From contig JALJCS010000001.1 of NCBI GenBank assembly GCA_023055355.1, forward strand, positions 97,511,381-97,575,380: a stretch of DNA of 64,000 nt, written 5' to 3'. The notes beneath the pieces were generated by a model that was not told the origin of the DNA, searched no databases, and saw nothing but the letters and a program-made list of their open reading frames with translations. A program made the position numbers and the translations under genes. Position 1 is the stretch's first letter; each line of letters opens with the position of its first letter. Origin of the DNA: Agelaius tricolor (taxonomy: Eukaryota; Chordata; Aves; Passeriformes; Icteridae). Below are positions 12,651-26,600 of this stretch, one piece after another.

Positions 12651-15600
12651 CGATTCTTTCATTTTCTATTTTTTAAAAGGTTGTTGAAGTTTCTTCTCAC
12701 TGGAAACTTTCTTCCTGCTGGTAACATTTTGAATGCTTTCATCTCAAAACAAGCCTTGACCATTCTAAATTTTCTGCCAAGGTTGTTTGTATAATTTGTC
12801 TTCTCTTTCTTGGATGAAAACCTTGTTTATTTCAATGTTTGAGATAGTATATCTCTTTTTAGATTACATGTGAAATGCTGTATATCTCAACATACTCTAG
12901 GTAGCAATTTTTTGGTGCCCTTATCTGAGTGCATAATATGTACTGTATAGCAAGGTGGGTTTTTTTAACTAAGGAAAGGAGCTATTTGTGTTATTTAGAT
13001 TAATTGGGAAGTAAATTTGGCCAGCTGTCATACGCAAGTCTTTGGCTTATGCAACTCAAAAAGAAATGACTCACATGACACCCACTTTTCCAACAGAAAA
13101 AAGATTATGAAAACAAGAGAATGCATTCTTGAATAGCTACTTAAAAGTCAGAAACTCTTCATTAATTTAGTGAGATGAAAGATTTGCATGAGCAATGTTA
13201 TTTGGATTTATTTGATTTATTTGAAATAAAAAAATTGATTTGATTTATTTGAAACACATTTCTGAAACACTGAAAATATAAAAAGTTACTGTTTTGAATA
13301 CAGTTTAAATGGAGAGGGTTTATTGAAAAATTTATCCTCATCACTTCTCTTAGCTACCACTTTCATAGATAATATGCACAGATGAAAAACAATATACAGG
13401 TAATAAACTGCATCAATTGTCTGTAATACAGCAAAGATGATCTATCTTTCCACAGTCCTTCTACACATATTTTCAATTATTTCTGAGATGTTCAAATTAG
13501 ACTTTTCTATTTATTAAGGGAAAAAAGAGATTAGAAGTCTAGAGTAGCCAATAAATGGATTTCTGTCCTACCCTCAGCTTTACAGCTTTTAACTCCCTGT
13601 CTCCATGTGGGATCAAGATTTTTTAGGCTCCTCCAAGACAAACTCATTTGCAAAGCCACCAGCAGTAGCATAAACTTTCTACGGAGGGGTAAGGAAAGCT
13701 AATCATAACAACTTCTTTATGAATTGTTTTATTTTGCATTTTTTTCATTTCCAGATTCTCAAAATCTCAAATCAGTACTCCCTAAGCAAAGATTTCCAAG
13801 TCAGAGTTACTTGCAAAATAACAATACCAGTATTATTTTAGCTAATGACTGAAGAATTTAATTTTTCTTTCAACATAATAATGGAAATCTATTACCCCAA
13901 AAATGTATTTAATCACCTAGATACTAACAAGACAAAAATCTTATTAACCTTTTCTATTGCCAATATGTTATATATTTGGTGAGTATTACACTTTTTTACT
14001 TAAACGATTGTGTCAAGGTGTATGCATTTCTATGAATTCCATGCATTTTAAAGAGGAAAATGGGGAGCCCTCACAATAAACGTACGTAGGAGGAACCTGG
14101 CTGCCTGTCAGTCTTGGTTTAAATAGCCAGCAGGAATGTCTCACTCCTGATGGAGAAAGGAACACATGCTGAAGATCCACAAAAATCTGGTCTACAGTGA
14201 CAGACTCCATCCTGGCACACAGGAGCATCACAGGAGCAGCAACAGGCCAAGGAGGAAGGGCAGCCCCCTCCAGCCTTGGAATGAGGCTCCCCTGCCTTGT
14301 GACTGCATCAGCTTTGAGCCCCTGCTGCACAGGGCATGCCTGGAAATACTCAATTCATCAGGCAGTGCTGACAGAACACTTTGACATCCTGCACTCTCCT
14401 GAGGACCAGCAGCTCCCCAAAGCACACTTCACTTCATCCCTCACTGTGTCAGGACAAGCCTCCCAAAGACACGTGGCTGTGTTCCCAGCTAACTTAGGTA
14501 GCTTAGTTACCTCTGGACTTTATTTGTTTGCTGTGCAAAGCAGGGGAACCATTTTCAACCAGGGCAGTGAATTCAAATAATAACTGGTGTTGTGTGAAAC
14601 ATTCCATTGAATGAACTTGTGCATTTTGACTGTGACTCATAGCCAGCCCTCTTGTATGTCATGCATAAATCATCTTTTCATAGTTTTGCAAAGTCACCAT
14701 GCCAAGGAGAGCAAGAAAATGTGAGCAGATAGGTTTTTGCATGCATATTATCATGCCCAGAATTGACAGGGCCTCTCCAAAGCCAGAGAAAGGCCAAGCT
14801 TTACATGAAACTATCTCACCCTCTCACTTCTGCTTCTGCTTATTCCCACGGTACCCGTTCCTTCTTTAGCTGGAAGCAAGTATCAGAGAGGGATGTGGCA
14901 GGACAGCTTATTCCTAATGAAGTTAATATATCAGGCTGCACAGCAAAAAACAGGTAGCTTGTAATATTTTTTAGTTTTCTTCATATCCAGAGAGAATTTA
15001 AAATGTTTTATTTTATATTAAACACAGGTAGTTTGATCTCACTGTGTGGCCTTTGGCCTTGCCCAGGATTTTGAAGTGGCACCTCCCTTGTCCCCACCCA
15101 GGTGATTGCTGCTGTATCACTTGGCAATGCCTGTGCCAGCTCCAAGCTGGTCTCCTTGTCTGCATGACTCAACAGTAATTACTCTCAGTTCTGATATGGG
15201 GCTTTGTCACATGAATGAATCATGACTTAATAGATGAGCTGCCTGTTCTTACCTATGGCTTTCTTGAGCCATTGTTTCCTGTTGTCCTAGATTTCTAAAT
15301 GTGTCTGCTTTTACCCACACAAACCTGCCCTTGCTATCAGCACAGCTGTCCTACTTCATACTGGTTGCTTCCTGCACACCCATGCAGCCACACCTATTTG
15401 TGTGCATGCATTTGTGCATGATGTGGTGTGGCCTGGTATTCCTTGGTAGCCTGATGGAGGCAGAGGAAGTGTGGACATCGTGGAAGAACTAAAAAGGCTG
15501 GTGGTGTAGGGATGAGGAGTTGTGCTCACCTCCTTCATACTCATATCATTCCACACCTGCTTTTCTGTGTTGTATTTTCTCAAACACTGTCTTGCACAGA

Positions 15601-18600
15601 ACATAGTATTTTAAAGAGCTAAGAAAAATGCTGATATAAAGAGGTTTCTGCACTTTGTTTGCACCAATATGATGATTGAAGTGGAACATTCACATTGAGG
15701 TGTTTCTACAGTAACAGATCAGGCCAGAAAGGTCTTTTCTCTTGGGGTAACAAAGCTTAGTTTTTGACTTTTATAGTACATTAAAAGAGTGTTCTAGTGT
15801 TAGTGCTGCAGTTTTTCATACAGCATATATATCCTCAAACCTCATTAATATATTCCAAGTGAAAGAAGACTTGTACAAGTTCAGAAAATAACAACTGACT
15901 ACATGCAAGTATTATATTAACAGTAAAGAATATAAAATAGTTATATCCATATTGTCTCTTAAGGAGAGCAATAGACTTGAAACATGTGGTGCAGAAATCC
16001 TTAGCTCAGGTGCATCCATCATCAGTCATCCCTTGCCATATCCACCATGAAATCCTATAAGAAAGGTCAACGTGCTTACCCACATACCTACAGGCCATGT
16101 GCCACTACCTCTGCAGCAACTGGAGACTAAAATGGGGGGTTTTCCCTGGCAGAGGGAGGAGTGCCCATGCCAGTGTGTCAGGAAGAAGGGTCCTTGGGCT
16201 CCTTCCACATTGGGTAACCTGAGACTCACTTCTCCCTTTCTCTGCTCCTGTTTTCTCAATGGCATCGCCTTCAAGTGCAGTCGAAGGAGAAGGAGGGGAG
16301 AACAGCTTATACAAGGCTGTGGTTGCTTCTCAGGCAGGTTAGATGTAAACTGAAGACTCTGCCAAACACTTCTGAGGGGTCTCAGTGGTTCTCCCTAACT
16401 ATAATGGTGAACTTTTAAAGCATGGAAAATGTTTATGAAGGGATAAAAAGGTGCTTCCAGATATGTGAGGTACAAAGTGCAGGCTGTCTATGCATTTTTA
16501 GTTAAAGGGACTTAGGCAAATTTTGGAGTGGCACAGCAGTTAGGCAAGTGACTGAACATTTTTTCCAATTTCTGGGGTCTAACAAAGATCCTCAAGAGTA
16601 GGGAAGGTGGGAGAATCCCCACAGCTTGCAGTTGGCAAATATCCTATCCTTAAAAGTCTACTTCATGTTTCTTCTTATTCATGTCCATTAGAACTCATAC
16701 TTTTCAATTCTTATTCACATGGAAGTCTTTTCTTGAGTCTAATTACTTTTGCCACTTTCCTCTGAACTTTTTAAATTTCTTAATTAAAATGCAGCCAGTC
16801 ACTTTATGCAGAAAGATAGCCTTGTGTTACTGACAGTGTTCAGTTGTTGCCATCAGGTTTACTAAAAAAATAAAAAGGTAAGTCTATAGTTATTTAAATG
16901 AGAAGAGACAGGTTTCTCTATGTAGCAGTTTTATTTCAATACACTGCCAAATAAAATGGTAATTGTCCTCTGCATGAGGCATGCTTAAAATTTCAACTAC
17001 AACTTCTGTAATAATTTGGTCAGAAATTTCAAGAAATCTAGCTCCCAGACCCACTGTCTCACAATTTATTACTGAGATTAATCAATCTCTCATTTTTATA
17101 GATAAACTTAGAAATTAGACACTTAACAAGCAAACTTGGGGGAAAAAAAATCTTTTTTGGAACATAAGTGTGCTGTGAACTTTCTCATCTCAGTTTATGG
17201 AAAATGATCTCAACTTCTTGGCTTAGGTAAAAACTGTAATTCCAGCTTCATTACAGCAGTAACAGGATCATTGGCACAATAATAATTTGTTTTCTAACAT
17301 CTCTGTGCTGAGTATCCTTTTTGGCTCAAGCAGGTAATCCCACCCTTTCTTTGAGTGAGAAAAAATGGATTAAACCTGTGGATTAAACCAAAACATATTA
17401 TGGAATATGAGCAAACATGACAACAGATCTTTCTGCTACGAGTGCCCACATCAAGATTATAAATACCAGCTTCACAGAGAGCAAGTTTGGTAATAGCAGG
17501 AAATGACTCCAAGTCTCTTCCAATAAACCAGCCATTTTTCAGTCTTTCCCCGTTTGCCTCGTGATTTACATGAACATCCATCTCAGTATGAGCACAAATA
17601 TGTTCCTTCATGCTTTGCACAGGCTCCAAAGTTCAAGTCTCCAGTCAACAGGGGCTCCTTCTTTGTAGTGACTTCCCAGGGCTTGCAATGAGCTGACAGA
17701 TAAAAGGTTGTGTTTGTCAGAAATTAGCATGCATGGCAGTGCTTGGCATGAATTTTCCCTGACCAGTCACATAATGTCCTAAACATTCCTGGAAGATATT
17801 ATGTAGGATCTGGAATGCCAGCCAAATCTCAGTTCTGGAAACAGGGAGAAATGTTCTACCAAAGGTAAGGGGAGCACAGCTCCAATGGATCACCACTATG
17901 GTATAACAACAGTATCATGTGATATCCCACCTTAAAGGAAAGGAGGAAAATATCAGTGCCATGAGTTGTGCATGTAAAATATTGGTATAATAAAGAAAGC
18001 TTTAGAGTGTGACTGAATTGGAAGGTTAAAAGCAAGAGTCAACTGGTTGGCAATCTTTAGGACAGATCCTGTATGTATGAATATTACACTGTGCAAAAAC
18101 AGTAGTAAAAAGGAGATTTGAACCTAAAACTCCCTCAGTTATGTTTTTTAAAAAAATAATATTGTACTTAAAGGAAAAAAAATAAATAGCAGAACTATGA
18201 TTATGGGAATATAGAGAGAATATATTATAACAGCAATATATGTCACATTCTAAGGTTTGACAGGTGGTTTTCAGAAAAACATAAAAATCAGAATTTCTGT
18301 CATACTCTGAAGATATTTTTCATTGTGAATTTAAAGGGTCAGCTCCTTTATGCCTCCAATAAACAAAGAGATTAGGAGGCCCAGAGTGTGTCTGTGTGTG
18401 TGTGGTTACCACAGAGGATAAAGCTGTGCTGTCTCATCACATTGATTTTAAGTTTTTATAGGTTGAGTGCAGTGCTACTAACGAAAAATCCTAAATACAA
18501 TTATATGCAATATAAACAAAGAGGAACTAGCATATGGACTCTAGTCTATATTCCTGGTACTTCCATGCTTTGAGTATTACAGATATGTACATTTTGTGTA

Positions 18601-20080
18601 TCTCAGTGTTCACAACTAGTATGACTTTTCCTCAAAGTACTGCAGTCCACGTGAATGCCTAAAATTTCAGTAGTTTTGAAAACTCAGAGTGGCAATGGTT
18701 TCATTTCCAGCCAGAAAGCACTGTATATGTGCAGAGATTTTAAGTATCCCTAGGAATGCCTGAAAGGCAGACTGGATTGAACAGGTATCCAGCTCTATTT
18801 GAGACAGCAAAGGCATTAAATGCAGTCTCCCAATAACTTGCAGGGTTACATCATATTGTTTAATTTCTTACAAGGGATATGTGTATAAGACTTTTTGTTA
18901 ATTTTTAGTAATACACAGTCATATTTTACAGCCTAAATTTTATTGCATACTTGCAGCTATTATCATATTAATATTTTCTGGCATTAAAGTGTGTGCATAG
19001 TGAAATGAGCACTGCAAAGACATATTGCCTTCAGAAGGATACAGTATATGAATTTTATAATATTGATACACTATTTCCTTACTATGTAAATGAACTTTGA
19101 AAAAATTATCTATTTTATAAGATTTAAAATAAATGGAAGGAAATCAGAAGTTAGAATCAGGACTATTAAAATACAACAAATTTCTTAATTTTAAAGAATA
19201 ATTTAATATTTAAGGTTTTAAAATTAATTCAATATCTATTTAAAAATGGGAAGAAATTACTTTCAGAGATCCATCATTTATTTTTCACAACAGACTTGGC
19301 TTTACACTTTAAAAAATAAAGCTAACCATCAGGGCTTTTAAGAATTTCTGAACTAAGTGTAATTCATCTGGTTAATTAAGGGGGCAGACTATGGAAAAAA
19401 AGATGAGGAATAGCAAATATATTTCACTGTTTTCATCTGTGAAAATGGTAATAGATTCACCTTCCCATTGAGGCAAAATACAAAGAACACTGGGAGAGGT
19501 AGGAAAAAAGTGTGTGGGGGGGTGAAACTCAGATGGATTCTTAGGAATCTGGTAATAGACATTTATAATTAGTGAATATGTACAACACACAGTGGTGATG
19601 TCCTTCTCCAAAGACATTTATGCATCTACTCACTCTGAAAGATTGCTAGCACAGCAAATGTACTGTTCATATTATATTTTCTATTTGCTTCTGTGATGGT
19701 TCTCTTCCTCAGCTGGGACACAAATACTGACATTCAGAAAGAAGTAACTGTAAGTAACTCTGAATAAAGAACTTTGATTGTACAATATATTTTTCAAAAA
19801 TGTAATACCAATTTATGATGAAAAATTATCACTTTTTTTTTTTTTTGAAAGTCGCAGTATTCAGTTTATATAAAAAGAGCACTTGGCCTCAGTTTTTGGT
19901 TTGAATAAAGGGAAGGAAACATTATATATGTTCAGTGACTTTATGGACATAGAACAACAATATCTCTCATTTCTTTCTTTTGTATGCACACGTATATGTA
20001 TTTAGGAGAAAAAACAATAAAGGCTAAAACTCTAGTCCTGCTGAGGATTGGAGGAGTTAGCAGCTTTCAGTAAAACCAGG
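12651..20080. other. Intergenic DNA with minor simple repeats, no gene seen
   Basis: I find no supported gene. There are small local features only: a duplicated TGATTTATTTGAAA at about 13,212-13,254, a GT-rich run near 18,387-18,402 and a T(14) run at 19,833-19,846. The open frames at 14.0-14.6 kb and 16.0-16.4 kb overlap on both strands, lack splice context and look like nothing I know. Confidence 0.5.
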
Positions 20081-20084
20081 ATTT

Positions 20085-20139
20085 TATCCAAATTGTTACA
20101 GCACTGTTTATCCAACTGTTACAGACTGTTACAGCACTG
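20085..20139 (+). repeat. Short local duplication
   Basis: The 13-mer TGTTACAGCACTG occurs at 20,094 and again at 20,127, and ATCCAA precedes both copies. Between them is a third partial copy (CTGTTACAGA). This is a small tandem duplication in noncoding DNA. Confidence 0.7.
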
Positions 20140-20592
20140 AAAACAGAATGGTCCCAGGCCTGGGATAAACTGAAACTCTAAGAGCAAGTCAGGGTTCTGT
20201 CTGTCCTGGGGAACCTGGGGATATTTTCAGCCTCCTGAACTCCACCCACATCTGACCCTCATGGGTCACCTCCATGTGAGAATGACATCTCATTATTCAC
20301 CACATCTTCCCTCCTCTCACCCGTTCTTTATATACTCATGGAAAACCTCATTTTTCCTGAGATGTAGAAGAGAGCAATGGAATTCCCAAATAAAGTCCCT
20401 GTTGTGAACAACCTAAAAACTAGCACCTTGAGGTGCACTTCCTACCTCCCTTACCCCTAAAATGACCTTGCCAAAAGCTGCAGGCACAAAAGAAGAGATG
20501 AAGGCAAAACATGCTGCTCCTGTACTGAAAGGGAACATCAATATGTTAGAGTATCCCAGCTCAGAGTGCTGGGGCTGTGTGCTCTACCAGCC

Positions 20593-20621
20593 AGGCAATT
20601 AGTACAGGCAATTAGTACAGG
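20593..20621 (+). repeat. 13-bp tandem repeat, about 2.2 copies
   Basis: The unit AGGCAATTAGTAC is present twice in direct contact and is followed by the start of a third copy (AGG). It looks like a recent replication-slippage duplication in noncoding DNA. Confidence 0.9.
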
Positions 20622-23600
20622 CCAGTATTTCTGGCTCCATAGCAGATCTGAGCATGAAATAATTCCATAAAACAAGTGAGCACTGTCTGAACCCCCTATT
20701 TGCCATGTTTTCTTGACACACTAGAAATAGTGACCCATTTTTCCCATGAACTTATGACATCTGCAGCAGCATGAAAACTTCAGCTAATGGTATTCTTTCA
20801 CTGTATGTACTTACCTAAAACTAAACAGGAATTGGTCTGTATTTGTACACTCTGAATTCAGGATTGCTTAATGACACTGTTTTGCAACACTTCTTCTTTA
20901 GCTACTAAAACTTACTTTGTAACCACAAAACCAGAGTATGACAAAACAGACTTCATAATTTACTGAATACAAACTTGGCAAGCATGTCTTATCTTGTAAA
21001 CAAATACTTAGTTTTCCTCCATAATACTAAAGATATTCATCAGCTGGGCTATGCATTCTGTGGTAATCTGAGAAGCTGGAGTAGGAAGCAGCTGCAGAGT
21101 ATTGTGTGACAGCTGCCACAAAGGCAACCTGGACTCTGGCTTGGGCTTTGCCATCTGCACCCTGCAGCAGCTGGCTTTTACTCCATGGTTTCCCTTAAAA
21201 TGCCCACCTACAGCTGTGCTGTATATTCTGCAGCCTGTGGTAACTGTGCTTTTTTTCTGGCTTTTTATCTTATAAATCTGTACCCAATAAGCAATTTGAA
21301 ACCCACCAGGAGTGTGGCTGCTGTGTTATCTGTGAGGCAGTGTGCAGGAGATGGAAGAGAAAAAGTGGCTGTTTTGCAACACTGAGCTCAGCCCTGGAGG
21401 AATTGGACAGATTCAGAATTCTTATATCAGATGCCCTTCCACTAAAGCATTTGATGGTCATCTGTTCACATAAGGAAAGATCTTATCCACTCTTATTGTT
21501 TTATTTAGTTTGCTGCTATTGAGGGAGAATTCTTTCTTTCTGAGCTGCATGGAAACTGAAATTAGAAGGAAAGCAACACTGAAGCTTGGAGGAACACTGC
21601 TAATGAAAGCTGTTGGAAATACTACCTTCAGCAATTAACACAAAGTGTACAGGTGTTCAGTGTCAGTATCCACATTTTCTTTGCCCTTTTCAACATCTAC
21701 TTGCATCCTCTAAATTTCTTGAGCACACATTATGAAAGGCATCAACCATCAACACACATTAAACAATTACCTTATCCCATACCATATATTTATGAGTAAT
21801 ACATCCCATGATCATCAGGTGCCTAAAAGTTTCTATCCCACTCTGGTAAGCAATGAGCTTATTCACCTTCATCACCTTTTAACTGGAGTGGTGCCCATGA
21901 TGGGCCTTTATTTATCTCTAATATAATCTTTGTATTCTAAGGATTGCATTGTTGAAAAACAATAACAGGAAGAGCATATTGCAGTGCATTATAGGCCACT
22001 CTGGATGGCCTTCTATCACCAAATGCCATCATCATGCAAAATGCCTTAGGAAAAACTCCTATTTTCTTAAGTTTTTACAAACAAAATAGTCAAGAGAGAG
22101 ACAAACCATTTGAGGAAAGGATAAATCCTACAAGCAGAGGAACTCTATGAAAATACCCTGCTATTCCAAAAATTTCAATTCCTTTTCCATGAAGTAAATG
22201 GAAGGGTGTTTCGGTTCCTGAGGATGACTTTTTAAAAAGAAAATTAATGGACAGAGAGATAAATATAGGAAAAAAAAAGAGTAAATAGGCCAGAGGAGAG
22301 AAAGGTAGCAAAGAAGTAATGCTGAGGATAGTTAAACTGATGTGGTTTAAAGAAAATGTGAATAAAGTATCTGGAAAGCTTTATAGTTAACAGCCAGCAT
22401 AAATTAAAATGGAAACAGTAAAAATCAAAGATATTGAATGTCATTCCTGGTGCCTGTTGTGAAGGAGGCTGCTCTCTGTATTTACTTACACGTGGTTGAA
22501 TTTCTCTGGTCTGTGGGCACTTCCTTTTTTGCAATAGAAGCCCATGGCCATGTAGCACATTCCTCCTCTCCCAGAGCTGGTGTGCCTGCTGGGCAGGACT
22601 GCCTGCTCCTGCCTACACCCAGCTCTTCCCATACTTTCAGGTCAGTCCAATATTGTGGCTGCAGGAAGGCCAAAATCCATGACAGAAGGAAGTTGGCAGT
22701 CATGAGGACAAGGCAGTGAGGCTGTGCAGTAAGACTGGGTAGAAGAGATAGAGAAAAAAATGTAAAAGTAAAATGTGGATTGAGAGACATCTATTTCTCT
22801 TTAAGCATCTCTGATCACGTGAGGCTGTGACACATCACAGCTGCTGAGAATGTAGTGTGTAGTACAAGACAATAGCACATGAACAAATGCCTGTGTTTAA
22901 AGATACCCTAAACCCAGGAGTTTCTGAGGACATAATTCCCTTTTCTTCTGTATGCCATTTACTTGCTTTTGATGTAAGTGAAACATCAGTTAATGTTTGA
23001 AATCACTTCTGTAAGAGCAACAGATTACTCTTTCCACCTCACTGTTTCTCATTAACAGGTACACAGGCTACAGGAACTGTGAGTTGCTACAAAGGAGCTG
23101 CCCTGGTCTTTTGGCAAACCTTGTACATATAATAATATTTAAAGTGTTTTCTTCATCCATCTAATCTGCTGTCTCACATCTCAGTCCACAGCATCTATTC
23201 ACTGTGAGAAGCCACAACTGACCTTTATCAGCCTTACTCTACTTAACAGGAGTGCTTTTACTTCTCAGACACAAACATTTTGTAGGCTGTTTTGCTTGAG
23301 GTAGGTTTTATTACAAGATTATGAAAACTTTTAAGGAGAAAGATCAGTATGTGTTTTAACTGAATAGCTCAGCACTGAAATCTGTCATATTTCTACTTGT
23401 AAGTTTGTTCAAGATCTCAATAATTTTTTTCCTTACATGTTGTGTTGTGTCAGTGTATCATTCAGCAACTTATTATAAGTTTTAAGCTTTGCCACTCTTG
23501 CCTTGGGTTTTTTTCAGTATTATGTTTGCAAATCACCACAAATTTACTCAATTACACTCTCTGAGTGTTACTGCTACAAATACCCTTCTAGCAGCAGTTT

Positions 23601-26600
23601 TAGAGTAGTGCCGATCCTCCTAGTCAGGTTTTGGACACCCATGAGCAATTTCTGCTTCTGGGACCTGAAGTCTTAAACAGGCATGATGGAGAGAAGATGA
23701 GAAAACCATTTGCAACGTATGAATGGAGGTGTCTGGACACATCCAAACTAGAGAAGATTTAATGTGAAAATAAGAAACAGTTTTATTTTTGCATGAAGAA
23801 GGATAAAAAGGAAAGGACAATGGAGGAATGAGAGAGGGTGAGAATGTCATAGTGATTAACGGCTTAACAGAGAGGGCTGTGGAGAAAAACATCTACAATC
23901 AAGACTGGGTGCAGAGTCTCGAAACACCTTGTAGTTACTGGTGTGCAAAGCACATGCAAGGGCTCTTGGGGCTGAAGTGGCAAGAGGAAGTTTACTAGTG
24001 TAGAGTGAAGGGTTGTGTGGAAGTTGCTGCATTTGGGGTGTGTGAGAAGCTGTTTGCCTCCTCTGGCATGCTCTGATCGTGCAGCCTTACCCGCCTTCCC
24101 ACCCTGCCTGCCCTGGAGCAGTCTGCCCAACTTTCCCCCCTTTGCTTGGAATGAGCATCACAAGAGCTGCAGGCTGAAATGCTGAGGTTTAGATGCCCTC
24201 TGATGCTCTGGGATTCTGTGGTAGCAGTTATTAAATACTATTTGGCACATAACTGTTTCTGGATCAGAGAATCGCTCAGGTGTTAGAGGGTTCAATATTG
24301 TCTCCCTAGACAGTGAAAAAATACCTGAATCTAAGTGGCTGAACTTATAGCTAAAGACATTAAGAGCAAAAACATAGGCTAACATTCAAATTGACATTGG
24401 CAGCAGTATAATTGTTTGTCAGAAGATAAGGAAATAAAGATTAAGTCCTCCAAATGGATTCACTTTGGTCCCAGTTCAGCAAAAACTGTCCAATACAGCA
24501 GTTACAGTTAATGCAGCATGATAACATGATTTCCATTGACATTTTCCTTCCTCCATTACCTCCTCCACAAAGCGATTCCAACAAAACAAAACAAAACAGC
24601 ACACCTCACAAACAAACAAACAAACAACCAAAGTCCTCAAATCCCCCAAAATTCCAAGACCCACAGAGAAAAAAATGATGAAACCATTAAGAAAAAGACT
24701 AGGGAAGTTAACAAAATAGTTGTCATAGAGGAAATACTACATGTGCTTTCTTTTTACACGTAATCCCTTTGTATCAAACAAGAATTTATGGGAGAAGAAC
24801 TTTTCCTCACCTGTTATTTTTCTTTTGCATCATGAATCAAGATGCAGGTTGAGGCACAGACACACAAGAAAGGACAAAACCGATGTTCATACCCCTTAAA
24901 AAGAGTTTTATGTCCATGAGTTACTAGGATATCATCTGACAAATCCTTTGGTGTTTTTTCACTTTAAAAGTCTTTCAAACTATTCAGGGAGTCAGTCTCT
25001 TCAGCACAAAGGCCAAATGTTCTAACACCTTGTTTCAAAAAAGTAGTAAATTGCATCTTCCTAGCATTGTTCAGCAAGTCAGCTTCACATCCTACATGGG
25101 CACAATGCAAATACAAAATTTCATTTCTCTGAACTGCAGTCTTCAGGACTCTGGGCTTCTGTCTGATCTTTGATACACTATTTTCCCTAAGTTTTTTCAC
25201 CTGTAAAACCAAAATGAAATACATCTCCATGTCATATAACTATACTGTTACGGTTTGTTATTACTTGGAACATCTCTTCATGGTTTTGGATGGAGTTTTT
25301 GGGACTGTGCTATACATTGCTGCTTTTATCAAAGGACTTACTGAGTCACCTTCCTTCACTGGAAAGTTAATAGCAAAGAAATCAAGTGTGACCCTTGTCA
25401 AGTCAGGATTCAGGCTTCTGCATGTTAGTCACTTTTCTTCTCTAAAAAGAACTTTATAAAGCTTATATGTTTATTATGCATAGTGCATTTTCAGCTAGAT
25501 GATTGAATTTGTAGCATTATGGCTAAGAGAGCAACTGACCTGAATAAGGACTTTTAATCAAGTGTTATTTCTAAAAGGACACTTAATATGTTTAGCATCT
25601 CATAATGCTCTTCTTACATCTCTGTTTGGGGTCAAGAATGGAATTAAGGTTTTAATTATAAGAAAGAGATGATGATATTGAGGTGTGCTTTGTTTTTACT
25701 GCATTTGATGTCATCGTCAGCCTATGGACTGAAAAACAGCTGTATAAACACATCCCATATGCAGGATACCAAATACTTTCAGAACAGTGAGCTCATTTTC
25801 AAATCAGGTGGGATGTATATTAAAAGTGCTAAAGGCTTTAGTTATCCATTTTTAATGACCTCTGTCCATTAACATAAAGGTGAACAGAGCAGTCCCATAT
25901 TCTGCAGCAGATGTTCCCTTGCAGATGATTTGTTCTGTTACATTTTATTGTTGAAAGAGAAGGTGGAAGTGATGTTGTAATGCCATTAGTTAAAAGCTGG
26001 TAAGCATCTCTTATGCAAAGACCCTGGGGAGTTCAGTAAGCAGGAAATCAATAAAGAAGTATCTTATCAGGAAGAGATAATCTTCTGAAATTGATAGAGG
26101 ATTATCTCTTGTGTTTTTTCTTAATGGACTCCAGTGAGTTCTGCACCACAGATATTTATTTATTTTACATGAAAAATATTTACAACCAGTCTGATTCATA
26201 CAATACAAAGTAATTACAAAGTAATGTAAGCTGGGATAAAAACCATAAAAAAACCAAAGAAAAACACTTATTCATTTTTTGATTTAGCCTAATATTCATA
26301 GCCATTCATTGCAATAATGCTTAGTAGACATTGTTTTATCTGCTTGCAATGCTTCACAATTACTTTATACCAAAAGTAGCCAATGGAAATAGGTTATGTG
26401 ACCTCCCATGCATAAATGTAGAAATAAAAGAGAGAAGGGTTAAATGAACTCTTTGAAACAGTCAGAAAATACCAGGGACAGAATCAGACATGCATCAATT
26501 TTAATCTAGATTTAATGCACTGCAACATTGGCCAAGTCCAGAGAGGTGGTAAAAGGTAAAACACTTTAAACAACATTATCTATAACCAGTCAAGTGGAAA

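Noticed and set aside
12203..12794. Overlapping open frames of 78-152 codons on both strands
   Set aside because: They coincide with the GC-rich patch where stop codons are scarce, overlap each other in most frames and look like no known protein.
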